Below are positions 33,403 to 40,035 of a stretch of DNA of 64,000 bases, piece after piece. The stretch comes from an uncultured bacterium. Its GTDB lineage: Bacteria; Planctomycetota; JAJSAM01; JAJVHW01. The stretch covers positions 1 through 64,000 of the forward strand of contig CALKVK010000013.1 of assembly GCA_937996235.1 (NCBI GenBank), in the 5' to 3' direction. The notes under the pieces were generated by a model that made no database searches, was not told the DNA's origin, and saw nothing but the letters and a program-made list of their open reading frames with translations. Positions within the stretch are counted from its first letter, which is position 1. Each line of letters opens with the position of its first letter. Both the position numbers and the translations under genes were made by a program.

Positions 33403-34191
33403 ATGGGCAGATTCCCCCGGCTGCGCGGCGCCGTCTCGGCGCTCGCCGCAGCGTTCCTCGTCTCGACCGCGCTGGCGTCGAGCGCGTCCGCGAACACGAT
33501 CAGGCTCAGCTACGAGCCGGGGCTCTACTCCGGCAGCGGCGGCGCGGGCGAGTACAAGGCCAGCAACTTCACGGGCATGCCCGTGGCGGCGCTGGGCTCG
33601 GGCGTGCAGGTCACGACGCAGGGCGTGACCGGCGCGTTCCAGACCTTCTGCCTCGAGTACGCGGCGCACTTCTACCCGGGCACCACGTACTCGTGGTCGC
33701 TCGACACCGACGCGCGCCAGGGCGGCGGCATCGGCCACGGCACCGTGAACGGCTCCGATCCGCTCGACGCGCGCACCGCGTACCTCTACACGCAGTTCTG
33801 GGACGGCGTGCTCGCGTGGACCACCGCCGGCGGGCAGCAGAAGCACTACGACTACACGGTCGGCGCGGGCCGCTCGGCGTCGGGTGCGGCGCTCCAGAAC
33901 GCGATCTGGTACCTGGAGCAGGAGCGCACGCTAGCCGAGATCGGCGGCGTCAACTCCGACGCGTGGCAGCTCGTGCTGCAGGCCGACGCGGCCGTGGCGC
34001 AGGGCGGCGTGTGGTACGGCCGCGGCCTCGGCGACATCCGCGTGCTGAACCTCACCGACAGGAACGGCGCGGACATCCAGAGCCAGCTCGTGCGGATCGT
34101 CCCCCTGCCGCCCGCCGCGCTCGGCGGACTGGCGCTCCTCGCGGGACTCGGCGTCGTGCGACGCCGCCGACGTCCCGCGTACGGCGTCTGA
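33403..34191 (+). CDS. PEP-CTERM-like surface protein with thioester-domain features
   Basis: A 262-residue exported protein. The signal peptide is AVSALAAAFLVSTALASSASA (about residues 10-30). The body has a Cys83 in FQTFCLEYAAHFYPG and a Gln165 in AALQNAIWYLEQE; the spacing and context resemble class I thioester domains, where Cys and Gln form an internal thioester used to bind host or neighbour surfaces covalently. The C-terminus VPLPPAALGGLALLAG followed by five Arg residues is a PEP-CTERM-type sorting tail (VPLP variant), which is cut by an exosortase. No exosortase gene is in the window. It ends before a strong terminator hairpin at 34221. The thioester assignment is inference from two motifs. 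Confidence 0.72.
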   Translation: MGRFPRLRGAVSALAAAFLVSTALASSASANTIRLSYEPGLYSGSGGAGEYKASNFTGMPVAALGSGVQVTTQGVTGAFQTFCLEYAAHFYPGTTYSWSLDTDARQGGGIGHGTVNGSDPLDARTAYLYTQFWDGVLAWTTAGGQQKHYDYTVGAGRSASGAALQNAIWYLEQERTLAEIGGVNSDAWQLVLQADAAVAQGGVWYGRGLGDIRVLNLTDRNGADIQSQLVRIVPLPPAALGGLALLAGLGVVRRRRRPAYGV

Positions 34192-34220
34192 ACGGGACGT
34201 CCTCGCATTCCTCTCCAGAC

Positions 34221-34251
34221 GGCCCCGCCGCTCCATCCGGGTGGCGGGGCC
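34221..34251. terminator. Bidirectional terminator hairpin
   Basis: GGCCCCGCC (34221-34229) pairs perfectly with GGCGGGGCC (34243-34251) over a 13-base loop. It sits between the convergent PEP-CTERM-like gene and aminotransferase gene and can serve both. No long T-run. Confidence 0.6.
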
Positions 34252-34328
34252 CGTCGATTCCGGGCGCGCCCGCGCGGTGGTCTGAGCCCCACGCGGCAGC
34301 GCGATTGCAGCGCCGCAGCGTGACGTGA

Positions 34329-35504
34329 TCAGAGCGCGGTGAGGAACTCGGCGAGCCGCGCGACGCCGCGCTCGATGTCGTCCATCGAGCACGCGTAGGA
34401 GAGCCGCACGTGCGCCGGCGCGCCGAACGGCTCGCCGGGGACCACCGCGACGCCCGCCTGCTCGAGCAGCGCCTCGGCGAGCGTCGCCGAGTCGTGCACG
34501 CCGGTGCGCCGGCCGTAGTACGCGTCCACGCGCGGCAGCACGTAGAACGCGCCGCCGGGCGTCGTCACGTGCACGTCCGGGATCGCCCGCAGCAGCTCGA
34601 CCATGCGGTCGCGGCGACGTTCGAACTCGTGCACCATCGCCGCGATCTCGTGCTGCGGGCCCGTGAGCGCCTCGAGCGCCGCCCACTGCGCGATCGACGT
34701 CGCGTTGCTGGTGGACTGGCTCTGCATCTTGCGCATGCCGGCGACGACGTTCGACGGGCCGAGCGCCCACCCGATGCGCCAGCCGGTCATCGCGTACGTC
34801 TTGCTGACGCCCGAGACGAGCACCGTGCGCGCGCGTGCGTCCTCCGAGACGGCCGCGAACGGCGGCGTCGAGACGCCGTCGTAGACGAGACGCTCGTAGA
34901 TCTCGTCGCTGATGACCGCGAGGTCGAGCTCGCGGCACACCTCGGCGAGAGCCGCCTGGTCCTCGCGCGAGTGGACCGCCCCGGTCGGGTTCGAGATGCC
35001 GTTGAAGAGCAGGGCGCGCGCGCCGCGTCCGACGCGCCGCAGCGCCTCGGGGCGCAGGCGGAAGCCGTCTTCCTCGCGGCACTCGACGTGCACCGGCGTG
35101 CCGCCGACCGCCTTGACCATCTCCGGGTAGCTGACCCAGTAGGGCGACGGGACGATCACGCGGTCGCCCGGGTCGAGCAGCGCGAGCAGCGCGTTGTAGA
35201 GCGCGTGCTTCGCGCCGGACGTGACGAGCACGTCGTTCGCGTCGTACGCGAGCCCCGCCGCGCGGTAGCTCGCGGCGATGGCGCGGCGCAGCTCCACGAT
35301 GCCGGCGACGGCGGTGTAGCGCGTGTGGCCCGCCTCCATCGCCCGCACGGCGGCGGCGCGCACGTTCGCGGGCGTGGGGAAGTCCGGCTCGCCCGCGCCG
35401 AACGAGACGATCTCGCGCCCCGCGGCGCGCAGCTCGCTGGTGCGCGCCACGAGCGCGAGCGTGGCGGACGGCTGGATGCGATCGACGAGGCGGCTGGTCC
35501 GCAT
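34329..35504 (-). CDS. Class I aminotransferase, aspartate aminotransferase type
   Basis: A 391-residue PLP enzyme of fold type I, subgroup I-gamma (AspC/AatA of thermophiles and cyanobacteria). Signatures: GAGEPDFPTPANVRAAA, SGAKHALYNALLALLDPGD, NGISNPTGAVHSREDQAAL with the PLP-contacting Asn, DEIYERLVYDG, and the PLP Lys in VSGVSKTYAMTGWRIGWALG. C-terminal Arg in RLSYACSMDDIERG binds the substrate carboxylate. It transfers amino groups between aspartate, glutamate and their oxoacids, and may accept prephenate. ATG 35504 lies six bases after a TAGGAT box, predicting a leaderless mRNA. Confidence 0.9.
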   Translation of the reverse strand: MRTSRLVDRIQPSATLALVARTSELRAAGREIVSFGAGEPDFPTPANVRAAAVRAMEAGHTRYTAVAGIVELRRAIAASYRAAGLAYDANDVLVTSGAKHALYNALLALLDPGDRVIVPSPYWVSYPEMVKAVGGTPVHVECREEDGFRLRPEALRRVGRGARALLFNGISNPTGAVHSREDQAALAEVCRELDLAVISDEIYERLVYDGVSTPPFAAVSEDARARTVLVSGVSKTYAMTGWRIGWALGPSNVVAGMRKMQSQSTSNATSIAQWAALEALTGPQHEIAAMVHEFERRRDRMVELLRAIPDVHVTTPGGAFYVLPRVDAYYGRRTGVHDSATLAEALLEQAGVAVVPGEPFGAPAHVRLSYACSMDDIERGVARLAEFLTAL

Positions 35505-35510
35505 GCGCAG

Positions 35511-35516
35511 ATCCTA
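35511..35516 (-). promoter_or_regulatory. Leaderless-type -10 box (TAGGAT) of aminotransferase
   Basis: On the minus strand TAGGAT is followed by six bases (CTGCGC) and ATG 35504. A -35-like ATGACG lies 17 bases further upstream, so this is a reasonable sigma-70-type promoter. Confidence 0.55.
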
Positions 35517-35576
35517 CGGCGGGGGCGTGAGCGCGTCATGTTGCCAGCGCGTGCCGCACGTGCGGGGGGCGTCCGG

Positions 35577-35582
35577 TACCCT
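35577..35582 (+). promoter_or_regulatory. Leaderless-type -10 box (TACCCT)
   Basis: TACCCT, six bases (CCCCGC), then GTG 35589. It is divergent from the aminotransferase promoter; a 12-bp palindrome CCGCACGTGCGG lies between them at 35554-35565 and could be a shared operator. Confidence 0.5.
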
Positions 35583-35588
35583 CCCCGC

Positions 35589-37472
35589 GTGCCCTCCCGC
35601 CGTCCCGTCGTGGCGCTCGCGGCCGTGCTCGCCATCGCGCTCGGCGTCGCGGCGCTCGTCGTCTTCGGGCTGCCGTTCGACCCGTTCGAGGGCGCGGGTC
35701 CGCCGCTGACGGCGATGCTGCCCGAGGGGCTCTCGGCCGTCGCGCGCTGCGACGGGAGCGCGCTCGCCGCGAGCGAGCCGCTGCGCCGTCTCGCCGGGCA
35801 CCCGGCGCTCGCGCCCGTCCGCGAGGCGGCCGGCCTCGACGACGAGCGCCTGGCGCCTCTGCGCGCCCTCGCGGTCCGGCTCTCCGGCGCGACGTACGGG
35901 CTCGGACCGTCGCTCTCGCGCGACCTGCTCGGCGGCGAGGTCGTGGTGGGGCTCCGCGACGACGACGTGCTCGTGCTGGCGCGCATCACCGGGCGGGCGA
36001 AGGCGCTGGAGTTCGCGCGGGCCCTCGCGCCGGAGCGCCTTGCGGCCCTCGGCCTGCGGAGCGAGGGCGACGGGTTCTGGCTCGAGCGCGACGACATGCG
36101 CCCCGTCTACGCGCGGCGCTTCCGCGACGTGTTCGTCGCGGCGACCTCGCGCGGTCTCGTGGACGGCTGCGTGGCGCTCGCGGAGCGCGCACTCGAGGCG
36201 CCGCGTCCGGCGGGTCCGTACGACGCCGAGCTCGACGCCGGCGTCGCTCCGCGGGACCGCCTGCTCTTCCGCGCCGCTCCCGAGCGCGTTGCCCGCGCCC
36301 TCGACGCGCTGCCCGAACTGCCCGCCGCCGCGGCCCCCGTGCTCGCGGCGTTGCGCGCGGAGGCGCAGCCGGGAGCGGAGCACGCCGGCGCCGCGCCGGT
36401 CGTCGGATCGCTCGCGGTCGGCGACCGGCAGGCGCTCGTCCTGACGCTGTCGGCCGCTCTGCCCGCGCCGCGCGCCGACGCCGACGCCGACGGCGACGGC
36501 GACGGCGTGCGCGCCGCGGAACTCGGCGACGGCGCCGCCACGGCGCTCCGCGAGCGCGCCGCGCGCTTCGCGGCGCCCGGCGAGGCGTGCGTCGTCGCGG
36601 GCCTCGCCGTCCGCACCGAGGACGTCGTCCGCACCCTGCTCGAGGCGCAGCCGGACGCGCGGCGCGAACTCGTCGACGAACTGCTCGCGGAGCACGGGCG
36701 CACGACCGCGACGTTCGCGCGCGCGCTCGCGGAGCACCTGCAGGACGGCGTCGGCGTGGTCGTTGCGCGCCTGCGCGAGGCCGACGCGCTCGAGCTGGAC
36801 GACCCGGACGGCGGGGGCGTCCACCCGATCCCCGCGACGCTCGTGCTCCTGCGACTGCGCCCCGGCACGACCGGCGCGGCGTTCGTGAGCGCGCTCGCCG
36901 AGGAGGCCGAGGCGGCGTTCGGCGCGCACCTGCGGCTCGCCCCCGAGGAGCTGCCGGGCGGAGCTCTGCTCCACACGCTCGACGGGCACGGGTTCGGCGG
37001 CGAGTGGGCGCTGCTGCGGCCGGCCGTCGCGCTCGTCGGCGACACGGTCGTCGTCGCCACGCACGAGGGGTATCTGCGCCGTGCGCTCGCCGAACCGGCC
37101 GCGGCCGAGCCGCCCGTCACCGGTCCGGGGGGCGCCCTCGACGTCGACGTCGTCTTCGAGCCGCTGCGGCGCCTCCTCGACGACGGCCGCTGGGAGGCCG
37201 CCGAGCACGCCACGTACCACGACTGGCGCGCCGAGCGGCAGGCGATCCGCGCGGAGCTCGACCGCGCGAACTCCGTGCTCCGGCCGGAGGACCGCGTCGT
37301 CTACGAGGACGAGCGCATCGCGCAGCGCATCGAGCGCCGCAAGCGCGAGGAGTTCCCGGCGGCGATCGCGGCGTACCGGCGCGGGAACGAGGCGCTGGAG
37401 GCGTTCAGGCGACTCCGCGCGACGCTCGACGTGGACGGCGCCGCGTGGTCGCTGCGCCTCCGCATCGAGTAG
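35589..37472 (+). CDS. Large membrane-anchored protein of unknown function
   Basis: A 627-residue protein with one N-terminal hydrophobic segment (VVALAAVLAIALGVAALVVF, residues 7-26) and an exported body that I do not assign to a named family. The body starts PPLTAMLPEGLSAVARCDGS and contains repeated units in which a helix is followed by a strand pair, for example LLGGEVVVGLRDDDVLVLAR and RDVFVAATSRGLVDGCVALA. These recur later as RPAVALVGDTVVVATHEGYL. The repeats suggest two or more related globular domains. A short Asp/Ala-rich linker (PRADADADGDGDG) divides it. The C-terminus has a charged helix (DERIAQRIERRKREEFPAA). GTG start is supported by the -10 box six bases upstream. Confidence 0.7.
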   Translation: MPSRRPVVALAAVLAIALGVAALVVFGLPFDPFEGAGPPLTAMLPEGLSAVARCDGSALAASEPLRRLAGHPALAPVREAAGLDDERLAPLRALAVRLSGATYGLGPSLSRDLLGGEVVVGLRDDDVLVLARITGRAKALEFARALAPERLAALGLRSEGDGFWLERDDMRPVYARRFRDVFVAATSRGLVDGCVALAERALEAPRPAGPYDAELDAGVAPRDRLLFRAAPERVARALDALPELPAAAAPVLAALRAEAQPGAEHAGAAPVVGSLAVGDRQALVLTLSAALPAPRADADADGDGDGVRAAELGDGAATALRERAARFAAPGEACVVAGLAVRTEDVVRTLLEAQPDARRELVDELLAEHGRTTATFARALAEHLQDGVGVVVARLREADALELDDPDGGGVHPIPATLVLLRLRPGTTGAAFVSALAEEAEAAFGAHLRLAPEELPGGALLHTLDGHGFGGEWALLRPAVALVGDTVVVATHEGYLRRALAEPAAAEPPVTGPGGALDVDVVFEPLRRLLDDGRWEAAEHATYHDWRAERQAIRAELDRANSVLRPEDRVVYEDERIAQRIERRKREEFPAAIAAYRRGNEALEAFRRLRATLDVDGAAWSLRLRIE

Positions 37473-37505
37473 CGGGAAGCCGCTCCCGAGGGCGGCGGAA
37501 CTTCC

Positions 37506-37533
37506 TTGCCGTGGCCCAGTGGGCACCTACGAT
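37506..37533 (+). promoter_or_regulatory. tRNA-Leu promoter
   Basis: TTGCCG (37506-37511), 16-base spacer, TACGAT (37528-37533). Transcription would start near 37540, about 28 bases before the mature tRNA 5' end. Confidence 0.5.
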
Positions 37534-37567
37534 CCGGCGTTCCGAGCGCCCTGAGCGCCATCACAGT

Positions 37568-37655
37568 GCCGGGATGGCGGAATGGCAGACGCGCCAGCTT
37601 GAGGGGCTGGTGGGCCTTATGGCCCGTGCAGGTTCGACTCCTGTTCCCGGTACCA
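37568..37655 (+). tRNA. tRNA-Leu(GAG)
   Basis: 88 bases including an encoded CCA. Acceptor GCCGGGA pairs with TCCCGGT (G1-U72 wobble), discriminator A. The anticodon stem CCAGC/GCTGG encloses loop TTGAGGG, giving anticodon GAG for CUC and CUU codons. A long variable arm (GGGCC-TTAT-GGCCC) marks it as class II, and the T loop is TTCGACT. All of this is standard for tRNA-Leu. Confidence 0.95.
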
Positions 37656-37693
37656 CACGACCCCGCGCCGCACACGCCGCGCGGGGTCGTGTG
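37654..37693 (+). terminator. Strong terminator hairpin after tRNA-Leu
   Basis: CACACGACCCCGCG (37654-37667) pairs perfectly over 14 bp with CGCGGGGTCGTGTG (37680-37693) around a 12-base loop. The left arm starts inside the CCA end of the tRNA. No T-run follows. Confidence 0.7.
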
Positions 37694-37790
37694 ATTCCGG
37701 GCCTGCCGCGAGCGACTCCGGCGTCGAAGCTCGTGACGCGCGTGCGGGTGCGCGACACTCGGACCCCGCGCCGCGCGCCGGAGGTCCACG

Positions 37791-38678
37791 ATGCCCTGCC
37801 GCCACCACCCCGACGTCGAGACCGGTCTCTCGACCTGCTACCGCTGCGGACACCGCTACTGCGCGGACTGCCTCATGGAGTTCCGCGGCCACGCGACGTG
37901 CGCCGAGTGCAAGGCGCTCGTGATCGCGCGCGACGACGTCGTCCCACCGCCGCGCCAGGCCGGACAGCGATACGACTCCCCGGGGGACGATGCGGCGGAG
38001 CACGTCGTCCCGGTCGCGCTCGAGACGGGCCGCGAGGAACTCGGCGCGGTGCGGGCGCTGTGGCGGACGATGCTCGACGCGACCTTCCACCCGGGCCGCT
38101 TCTTCGAGGGGCTCGACACGCGGCGCATGTCGTGGGCGTGTCTCGTGGTCCCGTGCGTCGCGCAGGCGCTCGCGAGTCTCGGGCTCGCCGTGGCGTGGTC
38201 CGCCGGCCTCGGGACCTTCTACCTCGACTTCGTGGACCGCGCGATGCAGGAGCAGGCGCGGCGGACGGGCGGCACGCCGTTCCCGCGAGAGCAGATGGAG
38301 CAGCTGCTGAACCTCTCCTTCTGGGGAGGCGTCCCGATGGCACCGATCAACGGGCTCCTCGGTGTCTTCATCGCCGCCGGCGCCGTGCACCTCTATCTGC
38401 TCGTGACGAAGCAGGCGCGCCGGCCCTTCGAGCAGACGGTGCGCGCGCTCTCGTACGCGCAGGCGCCGCTGGCGATGGGCATCGTGCCGATCCTCGGCGC
38501 GACGGTGGGGCAGGTGTGGGCCGTGTTCACGAGCGTGATCGCCACGCGCGCGGTCCATCGCACGAGCACCGGGCACGCCGTCGTCGCCGTGCTGTGGCCG
38601 CTGGTGGCCATCTGCGTGTGCTGCTGCGTGCCCTACGCCGCGTTCATCGCGTTCGTGGTCGCCAGCAGCGGGCGGTGA
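37791..38678 (+). CDS. Yip1-like membrane protein with B-box zinc finger
   Basis: A 295-residue protein. Residues 3-45 form a B-box-type zinc-binding module (CRHHPDVETGLSTCYRCGHR then YCADCLMEF and CAECK). The rest is a Yip1-like membrane domain with about five segments, including MSWACLVVPCVAQALASLGL, GLLGVFIAAGAVHLYLLVTK and a Cys-rich last one (AICVCCCVPYAAFIAFVVAS). The combination of N-terminal zinc ribbon and Yip1 domain occurs in several environmental phyla; function unknown, perhaps membrane organisation or trafficking-like processes. ATG 37791 follows GGAGGT. It is convergent with the EVE gene, nine bases away. Confidence 0.8.
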   Translation: MPCRHHPDVETGLSTCYRCGHRYCADCLMEFRGHATCAECKALVIARDDVVPPPRQAGQRYDSPGDDAAEHVVPVALETGREELGAVRALWRTMLDATFHPGRFFEGLDTRRMSWACLVVPCVAQALASLGLAVAWSAGLGTFYLDFVDRAMQEQARRTGGTPFPREQMEQLLNLSFWGGVPMAPINGLLGVFIAAGAVHLYLLVTKQARRPFEQTVRALSYAQAPLAMGIVPILGATVGQVWAVFTSVIATRAVHRTSTGHAVVAVLWPLVAICVCCCVPYAAFIAFVVASSGR

Positions 38679-38687
38679 CGCGCCGCG

Positions 38688-39161
38688 TCAGCCCGCGAGC
38701 TCGACGACGCGCGCGTAGTGCTCGGGCGACACCGGCTGCACGCTGAGACGCGCGCCGCGCTGCAGCACCATCATGCCCGCGAGCGCCGGGTCGGCCTTCA
38801 GCTCGGCCAGCGTGACGACGCGCTCGAAGCGGCGCACGAACTTGACGTCGACGCAGTACCAGCGCGGCGCGTCGGCCGGGCTGTCCGGGTCGTGGTACGG
38901 CGACTTCGCGTCGAACTGCGACGGATCGGGGTAGCCCGAGCGCGCGACGCGCGCGAGTCCGGCGACGCCCGTCGGCTCGGAGCTGCTGTGGTAGTAGAGG
39001 ACGAGGTCGCCCTTGCGGATCTCGTCGCGCAGCAGGTTCCGCGCCTGGTAGTTGCGCACGCCGTCCCAGTGCGTCGTGCCGCGCGTCGCGGCGCAGAGGT
39101 CGTCGATCGAGAAGACGTCCGCCTCGCTCTTGAAGAGCCAGTGCCGGGGCTGCGCGGGCAC
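38688..39161 (-). CDS. EVE domain protein
   Basis: A 157-residue EVE-domain protein, related to the PUA fold and to eukaryotic thymocyte nuclear protein 1. Signatures: HWLFKSEADVFSIDDL, THWDGVRNYQARNLLRDEI, KGDLVLYYHSSSEPTGVAG, and a C-terminal ARLSVQPVSPEHYARVVELA. EVE domains bind modified bases in DNA or RNA. GTG 39161 lies two bases after the DoxX stop, so they form an operon. Full normal length; function in this organism unknown. Confidence 0.9.
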   Translation of the reverse strand: MPAQPRHWLFKSEADVFSIDDLCAATRGTTHWDGVRNYQARNLLRDEIRKGDLVLYYHSSSEPTGVAGLARVARSGYPDPSQFDAKSPYHDPDSPADAPRWYCVDVKFVRRFERVVTLAELKADPALAGMMVLQRGARLSVQPVSPEHYARVVELAG

Positions 39162-39163
39162 GC

Positions 39164-39574
39164 TCAGCCCTTCCGCCAGAACGAGTCCACGGTCAGGCGT
39201 CCGCCGCCGAGCATCACGAGCCCGAGCATCGGGAACAGGTAGAGCAGCGCCATCTCGCGCTTGTCGAGGCCGTCCTTCGCGTGCGCCATGAAGGCGGCGA
39301 CGAACATGGTGGACGCCGCGAGGAACGCCGCGACGCGCGTGTAGATGCCGAGCGCGACGGCCGCCCCGCCCACGAACTCCGAGAGCGCCGCCGCCCACGC
39401 GAAGAGCGCGGGCGCCGGGAAGCCGAGACGGCGCACGGAGTCCACGAACGCCCAGTGCGACGGGTCCTTCGCGCCCGCCGCGACCTTGTCCCAGCCGTGC
39501 GTCACGAGGAGTGCGCCACCGAGGCGCACGAGCAAGAGGCCCACGTCGGGCAGCGTCACCTTGGAGTCGGCCAT
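39164..39574 (-). CDS. DoxX family membrane protein
   Basis: A 136-residue four-helix membrane protein of the DoxX/SURF4-like type. Typical parts are LLLVRLGGALLVTHGWDKVA, PALFAWAAALSEFVGGAAVA, LGIYTRVAAFLAASTMFVAAF and LYLFPMLGLVMLGGGRLTVD. Members serve as redox or oxidative-stress-linked membrane subunits, or are uncharacterised. ATG 39574 lies six bases after a TACACT box, predicting a leaderless mRNA, with EVE translation following directly. Confidence 0.88.
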   Translation of the reverse strand: MADSKVTLPDVGLLLVRLGGALLVTHGWDKVAAGAKDPSHWAFVDSVRRLGFPAPALFAWAAALSEFVGGAAVALGIYTRVAAFLAASTMFVAAFMAHAKDGLDKREMALLYLFPMLGLVMLGGGRLTVDSFWRKG

Positions 39575-39580
39575 GGCGCG

Positions 39581-39586
39581 AGTGTA
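39581..39586 (-). promoter_or_regulatory. Leaderless-type -10 box (TACACT) of doxX-EVE operon
   Basis: On the minus strand TACACT, six bases (CGCGCC), then ATG 39574. Divergent from the promoter at 39637. Confidence 0.5.
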
Positions 39587-39636
39587 CGCGCGGAGCGAAG
39601 CGCCGCACGATCGCGCCCCGCCGCGAGCGGCGCTGG

Positions 39637-39642
39637 TACTCT
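39637..39642 (+). promoter_or_regulatory. Leaderless-type -10 box (TACTCT)
   Basis: TACTCT, six bases (CCCCGG), then ATG 39649. It forms the right half of a divergent leaderless pair with the doxX promoter. Confidence 0.5.
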
Positions 39643-39648
39643 CCCCGG

Positions 39649-40035
39649 ATGCCCGCGCGTGCCCCGCTGCGCCTCGTGGCCTGCTGCGTCGTTGGCGTCG
39701 CCGCCGCGGCCGTCGCGGCCGTGCGCGCGCGCGATCTCGGCCCGCGGCTCGACATCCGCGTCGCGCGCGTGTTCCGGCGGCCGGAGCAGAGCATGTACGA
39801 GGTGCGGGCCACGTGTCGCGGCGGCGAGACGCTCGCTGCGCTGCGCGCCTCCGTGCTGCGCGGTGCGGCGCGCGTGAGTCCCCCGGACCACACCGAGAAC
39901 CTCGCGCCGGGCGCGACGTGGACGATCCGCGTGCCCGTCTCGGGCGAGACGCCCGTTCCGGCTGCGGTGCGGATCGTGCAGTCCGGGCGCGTCGAGCGCG
40001 TCTACGACGTCGTGCTCGAGGAGCAGCTCCCGTGA
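39649..40035 (+). CDS. Small exported protein upstream of MauE-S41 fusion
   Basis: A 128-residue protein with an N-terminal hydrophobic segment (LVACCVVGVAAAAVAAV, about residues 9-25) and a short exported beta domain (IRVARVFRRPEQSMYEVRAT, then LAPGATWTIRVPVSGETPVP). The pattern suggests a single immunoglobulin-like or DUF1573-like fold, but I cannot name the family with confidence. One Cys (RATCRGGE) lies in the exported part. Its stop overlaps the next start in GTGA, so it is coupled to the MauE-S41 protein and probably works with it. Confidence 0.65.
   Translation: MPARAPLRLVACCVVGVAAAAVAAVRARDLGPRLDIRVARVFRRPEQSMYEVRATCRGGETLAALRASVLRGAARVSPPDHTENLAPGATWTIRVPVSGETPVPAAVRIVQSGRVERVYDVVLEEQLP

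Noticed and set aside
33403..34191. Exosortase/PEP-CTERM biosynthesis cluster
   Set aside because: Only one protein with a VPLP-type tail is present. No exosortase, PEP-CTERM-box regulator or polysaccharide cluster lies nearby.
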